DNA from: Owenia fusiformis
Taxonomy: Eukaryota > Annelida > Polychaeta > Sabellida > Oweniidae
Direction: 5' to 3'
Assembly: GCA_903813345.2 (NCBI GenBank)
Contig: CAIIXF020000005.1
Coordinates: forward strand, 14,819,375 to 14,883,374
DNA length: 64,000 bases
Below are positions 25,400 through 39,700 of this stretch, in pieces. The notes beneath the pieces are model-generated. The model was not told the origin of the DNA. It made no database searches and worked only from the letters and a program-made list of their open reading frames with translations. Both the position numbers and the translations under genes were made by a program. How positions within the stretch are numbered: position 1 is the first letter of the stretch; each line of letters starts with the position of its first letter.

Positions 25400-28300
25400 G
25401 CTTTAATGCAAGGGTAAAAAGTCCACATCGTAGAATTCTTGGTCCTCTTTTAAAGCAATGTTATAGAGAGTATAGTCCTTTTAAGCAACACTGTAGGAAT
25501 CATAGTCCTATTTTAAGCAACTTTTTAGAAATCATAGTCCTATTTTGTTCTTGCTAGGCATCCAATATGTCACAGTTTTCCATTTATCATTACGACAATA
25601 CACTCCTATTTCTAGTTAATTGTTTCAATATAGAGTATATCGTTTGCAGAAATAATGACATTTACTCATTCAGTGACCAATAAAATTATCTGACGTCATT
25701 TATGATTTGTTGTATTTTATTTATTGGAATTACGCTTGATCCGTTTGTGCGTTATGTTTGCATGTCTCGGCATTCCCACAATTCATCGTCATCACTTGCT
25801 TCGAATAATTTTCAAATTTAGCGTTATCCATTGTTAGTTGATAAGGAATCATGCATGTCTTTTAAATATTTTTTTCACATTTAATTGCATAAGAGTATGT
25901 TGCGGAAAATCAATTATATTTTGCATTGGGATTAGGAAATGTCCTATTGGAGCTGGGCACATATTGTGGTAGGCTTATCGGCAACAATATGTGTACATTA
26001 GCAGCTGTAGATGTATTGATATAATAAATTATATTGATAATTTGATGCTTTGTCTTATTAAACTATAAATGTAATGGTTTGATGACTCATCTATTCAGTC
26101 ATATATTTATTTAAAACATGAAAAAATGAACTATTTAATTACTCTATTTTGTGGTGACATAGGTCTGGATATTTCAACCCGGATCTAAATGTTGAAAAAT
26201 CAATAGGGAATTTTATTTCATTGAGTTCAATGTAAATTGATTGTTACAATTCAAAACGTGTGATGTCTCGGATATGTGTCACACTCCCAAGTAATATCCC
26301 ATGGCTCCAAATTTGAAAAGGTACCATTCCAATGATATGCATTGCCATTTTTGATTGGACCCATATTTTTTTATTTAGTTATGTATAACAAGAAACAGAC
26401 GTAGACCCATGAGTCTATTTCCCAAACTGTTGTAACTTATGATTTTGTCAGTCCAATTCATCAAAAAGGAGACAATAATTTGCTAGATATCATAGATTAG
26501 ATAACATCAAGAATGGACCCCATATGCACCATACGCATGAGATGTAATTTTTAAAACATAAAATTATCCTGAGCTATAAGGCAGGATATGAAACATTTGA
26601 GTAGTAGACCTCACCCAGAAGGTCTTTGAACATGCCACCTTTTGACACATCAAAGTCAGATTCCATACATTGTATACAAGCACTCTTTTGGATGATGACT
26701 TTTAGGGTCAGACATCAGTACAATAATGAGATTATCCCTAAATGCCAAGTTCAGTCCCAAGTAAGTCATTTAAACCTTGAACCTCATCTACTGATTACAC
26801 GGACTCTTTCTCTGTTACATTTGTCTTGGCTGTATTGGCCAGAACAAAACAAAACACACATGGCTGTAATGGCTGTAAAATGCTAAACCATGGCTTACAG
26901 ACTGTAGCACATGGGCTGACATAAAACAGTTAACTCTCCTCCTTAACAGATAATATTGTTTGAATAAACTGCATTACCCAATGGCAGTCATTGACTTCAC
27001 TTTTGAACGTCACACATAAAGATCAACATCCATCTTGTTTATAATATCTAGCATACCCGCAACCAGATCTTGGGTCAACATGTGCATGCTTTTGCATCTG
27101 TAACAATTTCATTTCTTGGAGAACCCACATGCACATCAGCATAAGACGACAATCTGACAATACAGCAGTTTTTAATTGCGATAAGCAGACCTTGAAATGG
27201 TTTTATATCTTTCCAAGCTGTAACATTTTTATTGCATTTTGTGCTTTTATGTCATTAAGTGCATTGTACATGTCAGCTCAATGCTCTGACATTTCCGTTG
27301 AAATTGTGTAGAATAGATTGCACCCGAGCTTTCATACATAGTATTTGAGTTTTTGTCCTGAGAAAAGAATACTTGGCTAGTGTTCAGGGTATTAAATAAC
27401 ACTATGTCCTATACTTCTTTATATCGTTCAAAGCTTGCATTATGTAATAAATGGTATGACTTGAGATATATTCTCTTGGAAACAACATTTGAAAATGAGA
27501 ATAATTCTTCAACATTTGCATAGTAGGATATCTTTTGGGTCCATTTGTTTTATGTAAAAAGTCCCAGTTAATAATCAAGTCTGAGGGGAGGGGGATCTCA
27601 AACATGCTCTTTTAACAGAAAAAATCCTAAATCTATTGTTACCATAGAAACTAATGAAACTGCAACAAGAACAATAGACCAAGGAATAGAACTTAAACAT
27701 AGAAATGCTTTGTGAAAGCAACCGCATTGGTTACTTCATATTGGTGGAGATATATAAGCCAGAAACAGATGTGCAATACATCAAAATACTGCCGATTTCC
27801 AAGTTATACGAAGACAGATTATAACACAAGATATCCGATTCTATGTAATAGTAATAATATATTAATTGACCTCTATTTTACATTTTACATTGTACAATGA
27901 CATCGTATTTTATGAGTCATAAATTATCTATTTGTACTGTTACAATGACCATAAAATATGTTATGGGTGCGTGCATGTGTGTGTTCAATCGAGTCTACAA
28001 TAGTGTACTATAATTAAATCGTATATGTAAAGTAAAACAATATAGAAAGAACCACATTCTATATACCAGTATCTCGTATCTCATACAAATCTTTGTCGAT
28101 TAACATAGCAATTGCAGTTATAAAATATGATCGATAATTTTGTGATACTGATTAGGAAAAATACATAATAAAATGTTAAATCATGCACACATGTAGTTTT
28201 ATGCCGACATACCAGTAGGTGGATATTTGACTGCATTTGAATTGTACATATTACCAATTCTAGTTAAACCCTAATGTTCTTGGATACATGAAACCCAAAC

Positions 28301-28860
28301 CAAAAATCCAGGTATAAAATATAAGAGTGCAATTTTTGATACAAAGCAATACCAGTGAAGATCCAAAAATAGGAAATTTCCTTTCACAAAATAAAACCTA
28401 TCCTACCATATGTATTTACAGCTAAATATTACTTGAATAAATAATTAAAATCAACCCTAAGAACTGATAAAATTATTAAAATAAATGTTAAAATCTTTTT
28501 AACATGATGATACAATGTGCAGGAATACATCCAAAACACTTAAATCATGATTATACTGAAGTTATATATTAAAAATGACATATATGCCACCAATGTGTTT
28601 CTGTGTATGTATGTCTGTCTGTATTTATTTACAAGTCCTATATGTTCAGATATGTGCATATACATGTGCCACGTCAGTATGTGAGATATTTACAAAGATG
28701 ACATGAGCGGGACATGATGACATCATCCGAGGAAAATGCTTATGTGACAAGTATATACTACCAGATGAGAGATTTTCATGTAAAAAATTATTGCCTTGAA
28801 CAGAAAAATAATACCAATTTCTAGATTCATTCATCTCTAAGTTGTCTCAATAAGTTCAGT
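25400..28860. other. AT-rich non-coding sequence
   Basis: No gene, array or complete element recognised. AGCAACTTT..AATCATAGTCCT(A)TTTT repeats two to three times at 25450-25550. Confidence 0.55.
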
Positions 28861-28867
28861 TCAATTA

Positions 28868-29040
28868 ATTTTAATATTTAATCAACTTCTGACTAGTATG
28901 TAAGTCAAAGATTTTTTCTGAGTACACGCTTTAATCAACTTCTGACTTGTATGTTAGTCAAAGATTTTTTTGAGTACACGCTTTAATCAACTTCTGACTA
29001 GTATGTTAGTCAAAGATTTTGATTTCAGAGTACACGCTTA
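28868..29040. repeat. Three units of about 54 bp
   Basis: AATCAACTTCTGACTAGTAT, then GTTAGTCAAAGATTTTT and GAGTACACGCTTT, repeated three times with few changes, suggesting recent duplication. Confidence 0.9.
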
Positions 29041-29194
29041 CTTTCAGGTTCAGTGAACTGAAGTCATAACTATTTCATGATTTTTGTTATCTCTTACATA
29101 TGTTCTCTTATCTGGTAAAACAACTTGATTTATGTTTCCTCATTATTATTCCAATAGATTTACTGTACAATTTGTTGGCAATATGGGTGAGAGA

Positions 29195-29400
29195 GAGGTA
29201 TACCATCCATATATACAACTATACCATCCATAAATAGGACTATACCCTCCATATATACAATTGTAACATCCATAAGTAGGACTATACCATCCGTATATAG
29301 GACTATACTTTCCATATAAAGGACTATACCTTCCATATACAGAAATACACTTTCCATATATAGAACTATACTTCCTATATATTAGAACTATAACCCTTAC
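29195..29400. repeat. ACTATACCATCCATATATA-type tandem array
   Basis: Units of about 22 bp with alternating ACTATAC and CATCCATAT variants. Produces the minus-strand YSPIYGWYS-type open frames; not a gene. Confidence 0.85.
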
Positions 29401-29664
29401 TATACAGAACAAACTCACATTAAAAATATGTTTAAAAAGCGCTCATTACAAATAAATGCCAGAGAATCTTAATTCTGATGGGCGTTTCTCAGACATATCA
29501 TAAATATCCCAATTCACGTCGAATTTTTACTGCAATTAAATACATTATTGATCCATGATATGTTTGTGAAATGCCCTCTGCGTATTTTTGGAAAAAAGTT
29601 GAACCTAAGTTGAAGTATGTACATTGAGATCTATTGTAACCATTGTCAGTTTAATGTGAGCTTT

Positions 29665-29872
29665 ATCGATCATCAAAAGATCGCTTTTCGAGACTTATCA
29701 TCAAAAGATCGCTTTTCGAGACTGATCATGAGTAGATAACTTTTCAAGATGAATCATCAATAGATCGCTTTTTGAGACTGATCATCAATAGATCGCTTTT
29801 TGAGACTGATCATACATAGATTACTTTTCGAGACTGATCATCAATAGATCACTTTTTGAGACTGACTTTGCG
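29665..29872. repeat. 32-bp tandem array (GATCGCTTTTCGAGACTGATC), about 6-7 units
   Basis: ATCATCAATAGATCGCTTTT, then TGAGACTG, repeated. GATC occurs at both ends of the unit. Confidence 0.88.
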
Positions 29873-29879
29873 ACTTTGT

Positions 29880-30600
29880 CGTGATGAGATCACTAAATTG
29901 AGTATCACTTTGAGCTGTTGTACTAAATATTACATGCATATCTATTCAATTATTGTTAGCAAACGCTGGCATTGTTTAGAACAAATCATCATTTTTCAAC
30001 TAAATTAATAGTAAATTTGATTATAAAATTAATAGAATGTTTCCAAACTTAAGTTAATGTATAATTGAATTGAGACTCATTTGAGTACAGTGTATATAAT
30101 ACACAAGACATTTTACATTACACACCCCTGTTCAATTACTTGCTATAGTGATGTATAAACTACAATGGAAGGGTCAAATCTGGGCTGAGTAAATCAAAAT
30201 GCTACAAGACTACAATTACAATACTCTATGTAAAAGTAATTTCAAATGCAAACTCAATAGATGTTTGATTTACTCAGCCTTGGCTCCAAATAAATGAATC
30301 ATTTTGTACTTTTCAAACATCTTTATCTTGCAGTTGTGTTAGTTATCTTTGGCTCCAAATCGTGATATTACACACTTTCTTGCAAGTTCATATTAAGTCT
30401 TCCGACAGTCTGTCAGTCAGCAATTTTGGCTCCAAATAGTGAAGTTTGTATATTTCCGCACACTGCGACAATTAGTTATCTTTGGCTCCAATAACATGTC
30501 ATGTTCTCAAATTTAAATCACGATATACGATAATGAATATCGTCAATATCATCCAGTTCATGCATAATAAAACGTCAATAAATAATTCAATCTGGGACGC
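29880..30600. other. CDC25 3' flank / 3'UTR region
   Basis: Immediately downstream of the CDC25 stop. Contains four scattered (T)TTGGCTCCAAAT motifs (30280-30490), an eroded repeat. The CDC25 3'UTR should lie here; no clear polyadenylation signal on the minus strand. Confidence 0.5.
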
Positions 30601-30610
30601 ACATCATATT

Positions 30611-30751
30611 TTAAAATTTCAAGCCTGGCCTGAAAGCGCCTCTCTGTTTCTCTGCTCCGGCCCATGACTTTGATTTAGCTCTGAAGTGCTTCAAGTCTTG
30701 TGAATGATTTTCATGTAACATAGGCTTGTAAGTCTGGGGCTCACACTGGTC
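30611..30751 (-). CDS. CDC25: CDC25 exon 13 (C-terminus)
   Basis: 46 codons plus TAA. CEPQTYKPMLHENHSQDLKH, then RAKSKSWAGAEKQ, the substrate-docking tail of CDC25, ending FRPGLKF. Acceptor GTTTGCAG. No clear AATAAA was found within the next few hundred bases on this strand. Confidence 0.95.
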   Translation of the reverse strand, partial: DQCEPQTYKPMLHENHSQDLKHFRAKSKSWAGAEKQRGAFRPGLKF

Positions 30752-33700
30752 CTGCAAACACAAAATGTACCAAAGTTTAATAAATATTCACATATAGAGA
30801 ATTCAACAAATCATGGATGTACCAAAACCGAAGAAGGTTATTTTCTGCATCAGTCATAAACCTTTTACTTTTTGAATTTTTACAATTACAAAGACAAAGA
30901 AATCAATTCATGAAAATATGACACACAATTTTTCAATCTATAAACTGTTATCTTATCTCTCAATACATGATTAAGTTCATAACAATGGTGTCTGTGAAAT
31001 CTACAATTGTTCAGTTGTTCACAGTAGACATTATTAATCAAATTGACAGAGACAAGGATGGTGAATCTTCTATACCAATATCATGTAAGTCCATATAGTA
31101 TTTTGGCATAGGAGTTCAAACATTCCCAATATGTTGCCTATACTTACATCGTGATTTTCAAAGAATTCCTTGTATCCCAAATGAAGGAGGTAGACTTCTG
31201 GGAACTTGAGGGCGGGGTAGATATCTTTATGAGCCTCACGGTCCTTGTTGCGAAGAAACCTCATCCTGAAATACATAAATCAGTTGCTGTTGTAAATACT
31301 CATGTAATTTATCATTTATCTATTATCTTTAACACAGGAAATGTTGTTTGAAAGTTAGGATGTGCATTTGTTCTTACATAACCTTTATTCATCAATGCCA
31401 AACAAAAGCATCAAAAATTCACATGCAAATAAATCTCAAAACAAAATGATGCTGAAGTATATCAATAACACATGATGACTTCACATATAAAGAGAATATC
31501 AAGACATTTTATTTGTAAACTTACAATTTTGGGCCTCTCTCCGATGAGAACTCGCAGTGGAAGATGATGATGTTTCGTTTATCGTCTTCACTGGATGACT
31601 CAACTGGCGTCTGTTGGTTGAGTAGAGTGCCATCTTTTAAAAACTCTTCAATGATCTTGTCCTTTGTGTACAAATTCTTGGCATCCTGAAATTAAACAAT
31701 TTCCGAATAAAATATTGAATAATATTGATATTGTACAAAGTTAAGAGGATCAGAGCTGTATTAAACAAATGATGAATTCAACTGATTAAAAATCTTTGAA
31801 TCGTTTTTTTTTTAGTTTTTTTGAGTCTAATAATATTCATTATCATATTGTAATTTTGCTCACAAAACTATACTGAATTTTGCATTAAAGATGGACACAG
31901 TTCTCTTATTGAATATTAATTTAAGAATTTAAAAAAGTTTTTTGAGATGTAAAATGTACCTTTATATGGCCTCCTTCGTATTCATAAGGGTAGCGGCAGT
32001 CAATGATCATGAACTTCTCGACGACATGAGAGTATTCATTATTAAGCAGCTTTGACATGGTTTCAGCAGTGATGGATTTGAGGTCCTGGTGGCGTCCTTT
32101 GATAGTGGGTAGACAGTATGTTTTACTGCAGTCTCCAATCAGATCTGGCTCCACTGCGCTCTTGGAGAGGGCATCTTTGATGTGGTTTTGTGAAGTGGTT
32201 TCAACCATGGAGAAAGATCTCTGAAGCTTAGCTCTGGCTGGTGACTATAAATATATAAATAAAATAACATGAGATGTTATATTATTTATTGTTTCAGCAC
32301 TGCATAATTTTTGGTCTTGTGTTATTACATTTTCATTTTCTACTGAATATACAATATTACAAATAAAAGGATTACTCTGTTGGTCTACATTTTGAGTCAT
32401 TTTTGGAAAAAACATACCAGAAATAGCATTGGGAGATCATATTCCTAGAAAGTTATGTTTTCATAGGGAAAACTCATAATTTTACAAAGTGTTTTATTTA
32501 ATCAATAGTGAACCTACCTCATCCAATAGCTCAATGCTCTCACAGTCCTTGATGCTCTTGCGTCGTTTGTTCATAATGGGAGAGGCGAAGTCTCTTGTGG
32601 GTTCAGAACGCTTGAAACGAGACCTGATGTCAAATGTCTGTGATTTTTGTTGGAACAGCCTGGGTGCACTCGGTGAGCGGAAGAGCTTCACTTTGGACTA
32701 AAGTATAAAAAATACAAAATCTAAAAATCCTATTTAATTGAATTTTTTTATCCTACAGATTAGAATAGAAAAGCTACAAAAACAATGAATTCATTTTGAA
32801 ATTTATTTTAACAGTTTTTTAACAAGTGACCATTACTTAAAATACAAAAAAGAGCAATATCGGAATATCTTCAACACACAAGTACTTACGGTTTTTGGGG
32901 CGGAGTTATCTGTGTCATGTTCATCGCATGCTGGGCTGAATGAAAGTGTGGGGATACCCGTGTCTGGCTTCCTAGAAATAGGAGCTCCAAGAAGGCTGCT
33001 AAGTCCTGAGGGTACAGCATCCTTAAGATACAACAATACAAATGTTAAACCAATAAACCCAATTATGTTACACAAAATAACAAAGAAATAATAATAAAAA
33101 TCATACAATCATTTGAGAGACACAAACTTAGAATATTCAAACTGCAAAAACAATCCGTTATACAATATTGGCGTTACTTTAAAATAACTGATTTTTCTAA
33201 TTACATTCCATTTTTTATAAGCCTCACAATTTTTAAATAAGCATTCTGATTTTTCAATAAGCATTCTGATGAATATCAACTTACCTCATTGTCATCCCAG
33301 AGTTCAAGAAAGCCATCATCATTATCGTCATCATTAGGGCTGCTTACGAGAGATGATTTCCTCAGAGAGAAGCCCCTCACTTCATTTTCCTTTTCTGGGC
33401 TATCGAATAACTGTAATTGAATGATATCATAAGTCTATGCACTACAGTATGCTAGAATGATTATTATTCATCTGAGTTTTCTTGAATATAAATATTTGTG
33501 AATCACATTGGATAATGCTGTATCAAAGTTTAATTTTTCTATAAATTTACAGTGTACTTTACGTCTAAATATATTTTTTTAACCAATATCTATATCAGCT
33601 AAAATCAAGCTTGAAAAAATAAAAGTTAGATATGTTTAAATATGAAAAGATAACTAAATAGTTTATTAAACAGCAAAACAAACAACATAAAATTGATTAT

Positions 33701-36700
33701 CTATGCATTTTGAAGTGCCAAATATTATAAATTGAGAAAACATAAAACAGCAATAATACAACTGTAGGGACAACATGACACAGAATAGGCCATTATCGGA
33801 TACAGAATAGGCCATTAAACGCAGAGTAGGCCATTATGGAAACCTGGCTCCGACCAAGTGTGGGAGTCGATAACAATAACTTAAGAACTTTTGTGCAACA
33901 GATGGTCATATGGTATTACTGAAATCTATTATAATGGATTAAACAAGCATTTATATAAAATCTGTCAGGTAGTATTTTGGATTTTTTTTGTAAATCAAGA
34001 AACATTTCGATATACTGGTAATGTGATAAGTACACATAAATGCATACTGATAATATAATGATAACATGTTGTAGTAAATCACCAATAGGTGTCACTTACT
34101 GTTGAGCTAGCTGGGGCAGAGATTGGACGGAGTTGAGCATTGCCCTTGGCAGGGGAATATTTGAATGGGGAGCAGCTGTCTTCGCTGATCAACTTGAGGG
34201 ATCTCTTGGGGCGAGCTGTAGGGGCGGCAAACATGAAGTCATCCTGGATAAAAGATGGCGCATATTAGCACATGAAGTTGATATTATGACCAAGCATATC
34301 AGTGAAAATATCAAGATTTTTTTCAAATATAGCCCTGTGAATGGTATGCATTTATAAAATAATAAAAACACAATTAATTTCTACAGAATTTGATTTTTGA
34401 ATCAATTTTATATTTACAGTTTTTAGATAGAAGCTACATCTATTGAATTATAGCAGATATATACTACAAATGTTGAAATATCTCAAAAGCTCACTAGATG
34501 TCAGCACAGTCTTACCTTATCCTTGTCAAATCCCATTCCGCTATCTTGAGAGTTGGAGTTCTCATCATCAATGTAGAACAATGGCTTTCCTAACGGGCTT
34601 CCCATTGACAGCTTAGACCTTGCGGAGCTTGAGAGATCTGTAGTGAGGGCATCGGGGATCCTGTTATCAGCAAGAATACCCATGGTTGGTGATGTCGGAC
34701 TGTGAGCAGTGTCAGGTACGGGCATAGACTTGTAGCGACGGAATGCACTTCGGATCCTAAAAATAGTATTGAGAATTGGTAAATTATTTTGTAATTTCAT
34801 AAAAATGATTATCCATTAAAACAAGTTTCCTTCAAATATCTATCCTCGATATATTGAGTGATTCCATCCTTCATAATGGTTAGTTATTCCTGTTATAAGA
34901 CACCTTGAATTTTGACACCACTGGTGTGAGCTGTCAAGTCCAGAGTAACAGCCATGTATATTTAGCACTTATCATCTTTGGCTGTGATATCAATACTTAC
35001 TGTGATTCTGATTCCAGGCAGATTTCTCTAGTTTTACTGATAAAATATTCCTATGTGGCAGTATTTCCTTTCAATCAAGATAAATCAAATGGTACCAATG
35101 GTACCAATCAGAATCCTTTTAAGTCTTTACTTGAATACTATATCAATGTTTAAAGACCACAGGTTGACTATTTGCAAGCCAAATACTTAAAGGGTTGCTT
35201 TGTGGTATCTAACATGTCCTAATGTAGACCTATGTACACAATGACCCTTAAAAGGTATAATGTCAATTAACAAAGCATTCAAATCTGGAGCCAAAACTGA
35301 AAATGACCCTAGGAGTTCATATGTAATAGTCTCAAGAGGGTTGACCAATCAACATGAACAGCTGTCTACCAATGGTTTCTCCTTCCCTCCATCTATGTTA
35401 ATGAGCTTTTCAGTTTCCCTCCAAGCAGCTGGCACACTCCATTTCCCTCCATTTATGCAAATTAGCTCAAACAACCAATCAGAACACTTTGGTCACACTT
35501 CTACATATTTTCAAACTAACCACACCTAGATAATACCATATTTGGTATAACACTGAACATTATTATAAATTAATCAATTTATTTCAAACCCTCATACTGA
35601 ACATCTAATGACCCCTTAGGGTTAAACATCTGTCCTAAGGATAACAAAGCAGGGTCATCCTAAGGGTAACAGCATAATCGATCCCACTAATCAAATCAAC
35701 CAAAATGAAAAAAATTTAAAGCCACCATGTAAAAAACTAATATGAGATAGCGACATAAGGCACTTTGAGCTGGTTAATTATCCCAATGACCATCTCAGTG
35801 ATGACTTGGATGAAACCTAGTCAGTTGTGACCGAGTGACACTGTAGAGTCAATTACTGATAGAGCTCAGGTTCAGTGACATATCAGAAATAATCTCAACG
35901 ACTCAACCATATAACACAGTTCACCCAATTATTTTGAAAATAACGACAGGTGTGTAGTACTATCATAGTCATACAGGTAAATCTCCAACCAAATCTGTGA
36001 ATATTACATAATGACAACTTGATAATCAATTTTGACCTAAGGACTATCTTAGCAATGAAGCATATTAAAAATCATTGACATAATTATCTGTGAACTTGAA
36101 AAAATTCCTATGACTAAATCAAAACAGAAATATCAGAGGCGATTAAATGCATGTGCCAATGAAAAATATTTATTCTGACACCTTGTCCACTGACAGGAGT
36201 TTGTTTCAAGGAAGGATATGACCTGATAAATTATAATTTCAACAATCACATGTAGAAACAACAATGTTTTTATTTCCTGTAAAATATTATTCTGCAAATA
36301 GCACCAGAAGTGTGCCCCAGATTAAAACTTAATCCCACAGGAAAAACAATTGAACGTTATAAAAACAACAAAAAGATTAAATCACTTGAACAAAGCCAAC
36401 CTGCCATAAACTCTTATAAAAACCTCTTAATTAGTCAGCCCTGGTGAACCAACATGGAACATATGCTCAAAAATATATTTGCTCTTATCAATAAAATAAT
36501 TCAGCCTTTTATGACAATTCAGTTTCGAAAAACTAATTTTCCCATTTATTTTATCTAAAACATAAAATGATTAGAAGTCAAAGTTTTGTACTCACCTTCT
36601 ATTTACTTTGCGATCAACTCTCTTGCTTTCGTTAGCAAACCTGCAAAAAATATTAAATTCCTTTTAAATATTGTCCAAGTTCTGCAAAAAATATTTAATT

Positions 36701-39700
36701 CCTTTTAAATATTGTCCAAGTTCTGCAAAAAATATTAAATTCCTTTTAAATATTGTCCAAGTTCTGCAAAATATTTTAATTCCTTTTCGTGTCCAAGCTC
36801 TTGAAGTAATGCATCCTCAAATTGTGGTCGCCTGCAGTGATGTAATGTTATCAATGTACGATTCAACAGAAATGATATGTAATTATGGTAATCATACACA
36901 TATATTTGTTCAACAATTAATGAGTCCTACTTTAAATATCTATGAAGTGAGAAACTGAACTTTAGATTTAAAGAATTATTGCAATCAACACAGGATTATT
37001 TATGTAGTTGAATTTTAATCATCTGTCAATTAATTTATCAATAATATTTATTTGATGTTTACATTGACGTAAATCCAGGAAATATAAAGGTATCTAAGTC
37101 CATATTTAATTATTGAAAGTTCCTTGAATCTCAAATAAAAATTTTAACACATCTGAGTTCATATTTCTAAAATTGAAAAACAACCTTCAAATTCAAAGTA
37201 AAACTCTGTACAAGAACTTTGGAACTTAACAACAGTTAGGATAAGAACAAGTGCCCAAATTATGAATCTAATGATACTAATTCATATCATGTACATGCAG
37301 TTTTCTCTCTGATTCTGAGACATCTTACTGTTATCCATGCAATTTCTTCACAATTATAATTTACATTAGCACTATCTTCTGTTGCCTGCAGGGCGGTAAC
37401 AATGTCTTAGACTGTCTATAAGACAGTTACAAACTGCTGAGAATTGAATCCAATACTTTTAATGCAGAACTGATTGCAATTTTCATTGTATTTTCTTATC
37501 AGCCAAGTTAATTTCACTTAATTTTAATTTCTTGAAATCAGATACAGAACCTTTGTGAGAACTTAAAAATTTTAAAAACTTTAAAAAAATTTAATTTTGT
37601 TTATTTTTCAGAGTTGATCAAAATTAGTTGAGGAACCAGGAAGAACACTTCAACTCAATGATGTCATTTTACATGAATGAGTGATGCCAAATTAGGACAA
37701 AACTCCAGCTATGCATCCTTTTAGAAATTAGTTTTGCCCTGTAGTTTCATTAGGTCCCATCAAAGAAACCACAGTTTACAAGTGCTTTTGAAGAACTTTA
37801 ATTAATTACAACTAAACAAGAATGAAACAATAAATAATATAATTAAACGTCAAATCTACAAAAATTAACTTCAATTTCCTCATTTCTGAAATTAACTTCA
37901 ATTTCTTCGTATCTGCCTATGATGTAAATTATAAGTCTGCAATTGATTAATCTAATAGAAATGTACATATATTTCTTTTATTGACTCTATCTTTAATTTC
38001 TGAAATTGTCAAATCGTAATTTTTTACCTTTTCCATCAATGTTGAATTGTCCTGAATTCTTATATGTTGACTTCTTCTTGACAGTTGATAACTCAGTAAT
38101 GATTTAACTGAAGATAATGTGATCCTTTCTTATATAATATGAGTCCATGTACAAACTAAAAGATTATCTGTGTTATTCCTAACAATGTGACTTCTATAAT
38201 CCTCAAGTTTCTCCTTTAAATTAGTATCCAAATAATTAGCATTTATGAAACCTTTCTATTAACGACTCAAGTTGTCATCAAGCTCAGGTTTGTCATTGAG
38301 CTATAATCCCAAAGATTTGAAAAACAATGTCGAAACTTTCACCTGAGTACTGTTTGGCAATGAGCAAACCTAAGCCACCAATTTGTTTCTCTCAAATAAC
38401 AAGAATTTGCAACAATCATGTATTTAAACTTAATCCTGTTAATGGGTTTGCTGTTATTCTGTAATTTTGCAGCTTGAAAAACAATAGTCAATTAAAATGT
38501 GTGAGACTATCTTGAAATAACAATATGAAAAAAATGTTAGAACAGTGGCAGACTTTTAATCTATTTAAAAGCTTATGTTAAGGACGAGGACATGGAGGGT
38601 CTTTAAGATTGGAAGTCGCACAGACTCAAAGAAATGGATGTTATTCTTACAACACTTGCGATAATCTTGTTAAATGTCTGATTGCTCAAAGATATAGAAA
38701 ATTTAACCAAAAATAGTGATCAAAATTCTCTGTTTGTATTGAGGATAGAAAATGTTCACCTTAAGTCTTTCTTAATTTAAAACTTATAACAAATAGAAAT
38801 TATTTTCAAATCTAAGCAAAATTCATGATACTACTTGATTGGCAATTTAATTGCACCTAGTAAAGTGTATTGTGTCTACTTTTATCACCAAAATAAATAA
38901 TCTACACTTTCTTTATATTTGAAATGTGACCTGAAAACTGAAATCTTATTGTGGTAAGTTATGGGTTATAACAAACATTAAGAGCCACTTAAAATCCCTA
39001 GATGCACCTGTCGTGTGCGTCAACATTACAAAAGTTTCATTCAAAATCTCCCGCCAGTCTAGGCTATATGCATACATATGACCTGGTAAGAGGCCCAATC
39101 CAATATTTCTTTAAACCATTTGCATTGATATTGAACCAAGGGTCTTAATACAATATGATTTCTAAAGAGTCTACAAGGATGCATTGTTAAAGGTTTACTG
39201 TTATATTATTAACCTGTCAAAAGCTTCAGAGAAGTCTATGTGCTAGAAAAATACCAAACAATGCTTAGCAGCTGAGAGCACAAAGGAATCTGGGTTTTAT
39301 TTCATAACAGAGTAACGGATAAAACTTCAAAATATTAACTCGTTAATTTGCTGAGTTTTGTTTTTCACTTTCAACAAATAATGCAATATTGTGTCACAAA
39401 TACTAATGTATATTGAAACTCTTGCACAAACAATAACTGCATATTTATTTAGAGGTAATTAACAGTTCGTGTAATTCAAATGTTGATTGTTTGGACTTGG
39501 AAATGCAGGATGTGTTTCAAAAACTTAACGAGACCCTGCAGGATTTTTGTGAAAAATGAGATAAGTTACGAAATTGAGTAAAAAAAACGCTTGATTGATG
39601 TTTGTACAAACAAAGTATTGTTAACAAATATTTTAGTAAAACTGGCAAAAATAACTGAAATTAGCCTTCAATCCAGGCCTGTGAATTAACAACTGAGATG

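Noticed and set aside
29146-29418. Tyr/Gly-rich repeated peptide on the minus strand
   Set aside because: Product of the CCATATATA array; two frames are open at once.
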